Below are positions 54,244 to 55,776 of a stretch of DNA of 55,776 nucleotides, piece after piece. Position 1 is the first letter of the stretch; each line of letters begins with the position of its first letter. The notes below the pieces were generated by a model that was not told where the DNA came from, did not search any database, and saw nothing but the letters and a program-made list of their open reading frames with translations. The position numbers and the translations under genes are program-made. This DNA is from Thermoflexia bacterium (lineage in GTDB: Bacteria > Chloroflexota > Anaerolineae > B4-G1): NCBI GenBank assembly GCA_011192155.1, contig DUEK01000009.1:1-55776 (forward strand), written 5' to 3'.

Positions 54244-55776
54244 CTACATCTTGATCTCGAATTGAATCACGGCCACCGCGCCGTGATCGTTGTGCAGCGA
54301 TAGCTTTCCGTGCAAGCTCTTGCGCACAATGTTTTGTATCAGGTCAAACCCCACGTTGGAACGTTCCAACTGCAATACCTCTTCAGGGTAGCCCGGCCCA
54401 TTGTCTCGAAACTCAAGCGTCACTGTGCTCCCGTCGAGTTTGATGTGGACACCGATGCGGGCGACGCCCTTTTCCTGCAGGCCGTGTTTGACAGTATTAG
54501 TCGTCAGCTCGTTGATCACCAGCGCCAGGTTATGCGCCTGGTCAGATGTAACGTGGGCAAGGGAGGGAGTCACATCTACAGACACCCGTTTATCGCGCGG
54601 GAGTACGTGCAAGGAGGAGTGGATGATCTGGACTGCCAGCTCGCTCAACAACAGGGGCGTCCACTCGGAGGCGGAGAGCATGCTATGCACGGTGGCCAGC
54701 CCCTGTACCCGGCCGACCAGGCTTTGCATGATGGTCTGGTAAACGGCTCGCTCCTCCATCTTGACATAGCGACGCTCGGCGTGGAGCAGGCCGATGATGG
54801 CAGTCAGGTTGTTCTTGACCCGGTGGTTGACCTCGCGCAGCAGTGTGGCCCTAGTCTCGGCGTCCTGCCGCACTTCCTCGTACAGCCGGGCGTTTTCAAT
54901 AGCGATGGCTGCCGAGGCGGCCAGTGGTTCTAACAATTCCAGGTCTGTTTCGCTAAAGCGGCCTACCCCTGTATCCAATACCTGGAGCACGCCGATCACG
55001 TCCTCCTTGACCCGCAGCGGCACGGTGAGGATGGAGCGCAGCCCCAGCCCCGTTTGCTCATCTACTCCTCGGTAGTAGCGCTCGTCAGCCCAGGCGTCCG
55101 GCACGACCAGGCTTTCGCCGTGGCGAGCCACCCAGCCGCAGATTCCCTCGCCCGAGGCCAGCCGCCAGCCGCGTACGATATTGTCTTGGGGAGTGGCGAC
55201 TTGGAAGCAAACCAGATCGTCCGTCTCTGGCTCGATCAACCAGACCGAGCAAGCGGTCACGTTCAGCAGGCGGCGCACCTCGCTCAGAACTGTATCGAGT
55301 ATCTGATCCAGATCAAGGCTAGAGGTGAATGCTTGGCTGGCCCGGTTGAGCACGTTCAGTTCACGATTGCGCTGCCGGAGGCTCTCCTCTGCCCGCTTGC
55401 GCTCGCTGATATCACGAGATATCCCCATGACGCCCATCAGTTCGCCGTGTGCGTTACGCAGGGCAGAGGCAGAGATGAGGCTGGGAAAGACCTCGCCATT
55501 CTTGCGCAAGGCGGAAACTTCCCGCAGGCATTGACCCTGCTCGACCGTCGTCCGGTAGACCTCGACTCCTTCCAGGGGGTCTAGGTAGAGCGCATCAATG
55601 TGTTTTCCCAGAATTTCCTCCGCGCGATAGCCAAACGTCTCCTGCGCTGCATCGTTAAACTCGACAATGCGTCGCTCCACATCAACGGTGATGATAGTGT
55701 CCAGGCTGTTTTCAATGATGCTCCTGACGTATTCCTCCGATGCTCTTAAGGCTTCTTCCGCTTGCTTGCGCTCGGC
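54244..55776 (-). CDS. Sensor kinase PAS-GAF-HisKA_2-HATPase (5' end outside window)
   Basis: At least 510 residues. The frame is open to the window edge, where it reads ERKQAEEALRASEEYVRSII, so one or more PAS domains probably lie beyond. PAS: about the first 140 residues (FGYRAEEILGKHIDALYLDP). GAF: about 160-310 (EGICGWVARHGESLVVPDAW). HisKA_2 has LREVNHRVKNNLTAIIGLLH, in which the phospho-accepting His lies in EVNHR. HATPase ends NELTTNTVKHG, DNGPGYP. The HisKA_2 type often talks to receivers in trans; the two receiver-kinases following in the same operon (12-bp gap) are obvious partners. GTG at 55680 is only an internal codon. Confidence 0.9.
   Translation of the reverse strand, partial: AERKQAEEALRASEEYVRSIIENSLDTIITVDVERRIVEFNDAAQETFGYRAEEILGKHIDALYLDPLEGVEVYRTTVEQGQCLREVSALRKNGEVFPSLISASALRNAHGELMGVMGISRDISERKRAEESLRQRNRELNVLNRASQAFTSSLDLDQILDTVLSEVRRLLNVTACSVWLIEPETDDLVCFQVATPQDNIVRGWRLASGEGICGWVARHGESLVVPDAWADERYYRGVDEQTGLGLRSILTVPLRVKEDVIGVLQVLDTGVGRFSETDLELLEPLAASAAIAIENARLYEEVRQDAETRATLLREVNHRVKNNLTAIIGLLHAERRYVKMEERAVYQTIMQSLVGRVQGLATVHSMLSASEWTPLLLSELAVQIIHSSLHVLPRDKRVSVDVTPSLAHVTSDQAHNLALVINELTTNTVKHGLQEKGVARIGVHIKLDGSTVTLEFRDNGPGYPEEVLQLERSNVGFDLIQNIVRKSLHGKLSLHNDHGAVAVIQFEIKM

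Overview
The window is a moderately G+C-rich bacterial chromosome segment. The gene content fits an anaerobic or facultative member of the Chloroflexota (Anaerolineae-like): a 2-oxoacid:ferredoxin oxidoreductase, SelB, many PAS/GAF sensor kinases, class III cyclase, DUF3786 and SCP2 proteins. Heptanucleotide repeats and short palindromic elements occur throughout. No rRNA or other decisive marker is present, so the taxonomy is inference.

Layout. 1-2.5 kb: 3' part of a PAS-PAS-PAS-kinase-receiver gene. 2.5-3.5 kb: an IS256-type transposase remnant filled with short mobile elements. 3.5-6.4 kb: four-gene korDABC-type operon. 6.5-11.6 kb (minus strand): alkaline-phosphatase-like phosphodiesterase, selB and a coiled-coil protein. 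11.7-15.7 kb: two glycosyltransferases, an acetyltransferase and a small membrane protein. 15.9-20.5 kb: a more A+T-rich accessory block with an unknown protein, an AlbA_2 ATPase-like protein, a DNA methyltransferase and a PD-(D/E)XK nuclease (probable restriction-modification). 20.9-28.8 kb: metabolic genes (acyl-CoA dehydrogenase, quinone oxidoreductase, malate/lactate dehydrogenase), two lipoproteins and an adenylate cyclase. 29-31.4 kb: compact operon (Trm112-like, small membrane protein, DUF123, HEAT, metallophosphoesterase). 31.4-32.4 kb: degraded mobile DNA. 32.4-35 kb: acyltransferase and an OmpR-type two-component pair. 35-37.4 kb: serS with two tRNA-Ser and one tRNA-Arg. 37.4-46.7 kb and 51.6-55.8 kb: two arrays of large sensor kinases, with an EamA transporter, rsfS, a broken sir2, DUF3786 and SCP2 genes between them.

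The strongest non-gene signal is a set of short non-coding mobile elements. Family 1 (six copies, about 142 bp, TIR CAGTAGATCCAAA) makes 5-bp target duplications. Family 2 (two copies, 148 bp) shares an internal palindrome with family 1. Family 3 (three copies, 121-141 bp) has a 9-bp duplication at one site. Family 4 (two copies) has a 7-bp duplication at one site. Removing single elements restores transposase reading frames, which shows that they moved. Heptanucleotide tandem repeats and 33-35 bp palindromes add a second layer, and both have entered coding sequences of kinases.

The kinases look like a rapidly evolving signalling hub. PAS domains of different base composition are joined at conserved linkers, and decayed paralogues (a kinase and a receiver) lie beside intact ones. 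Apart from the OmpR-type regulator, no DNA-binding output protein is encoded with them.
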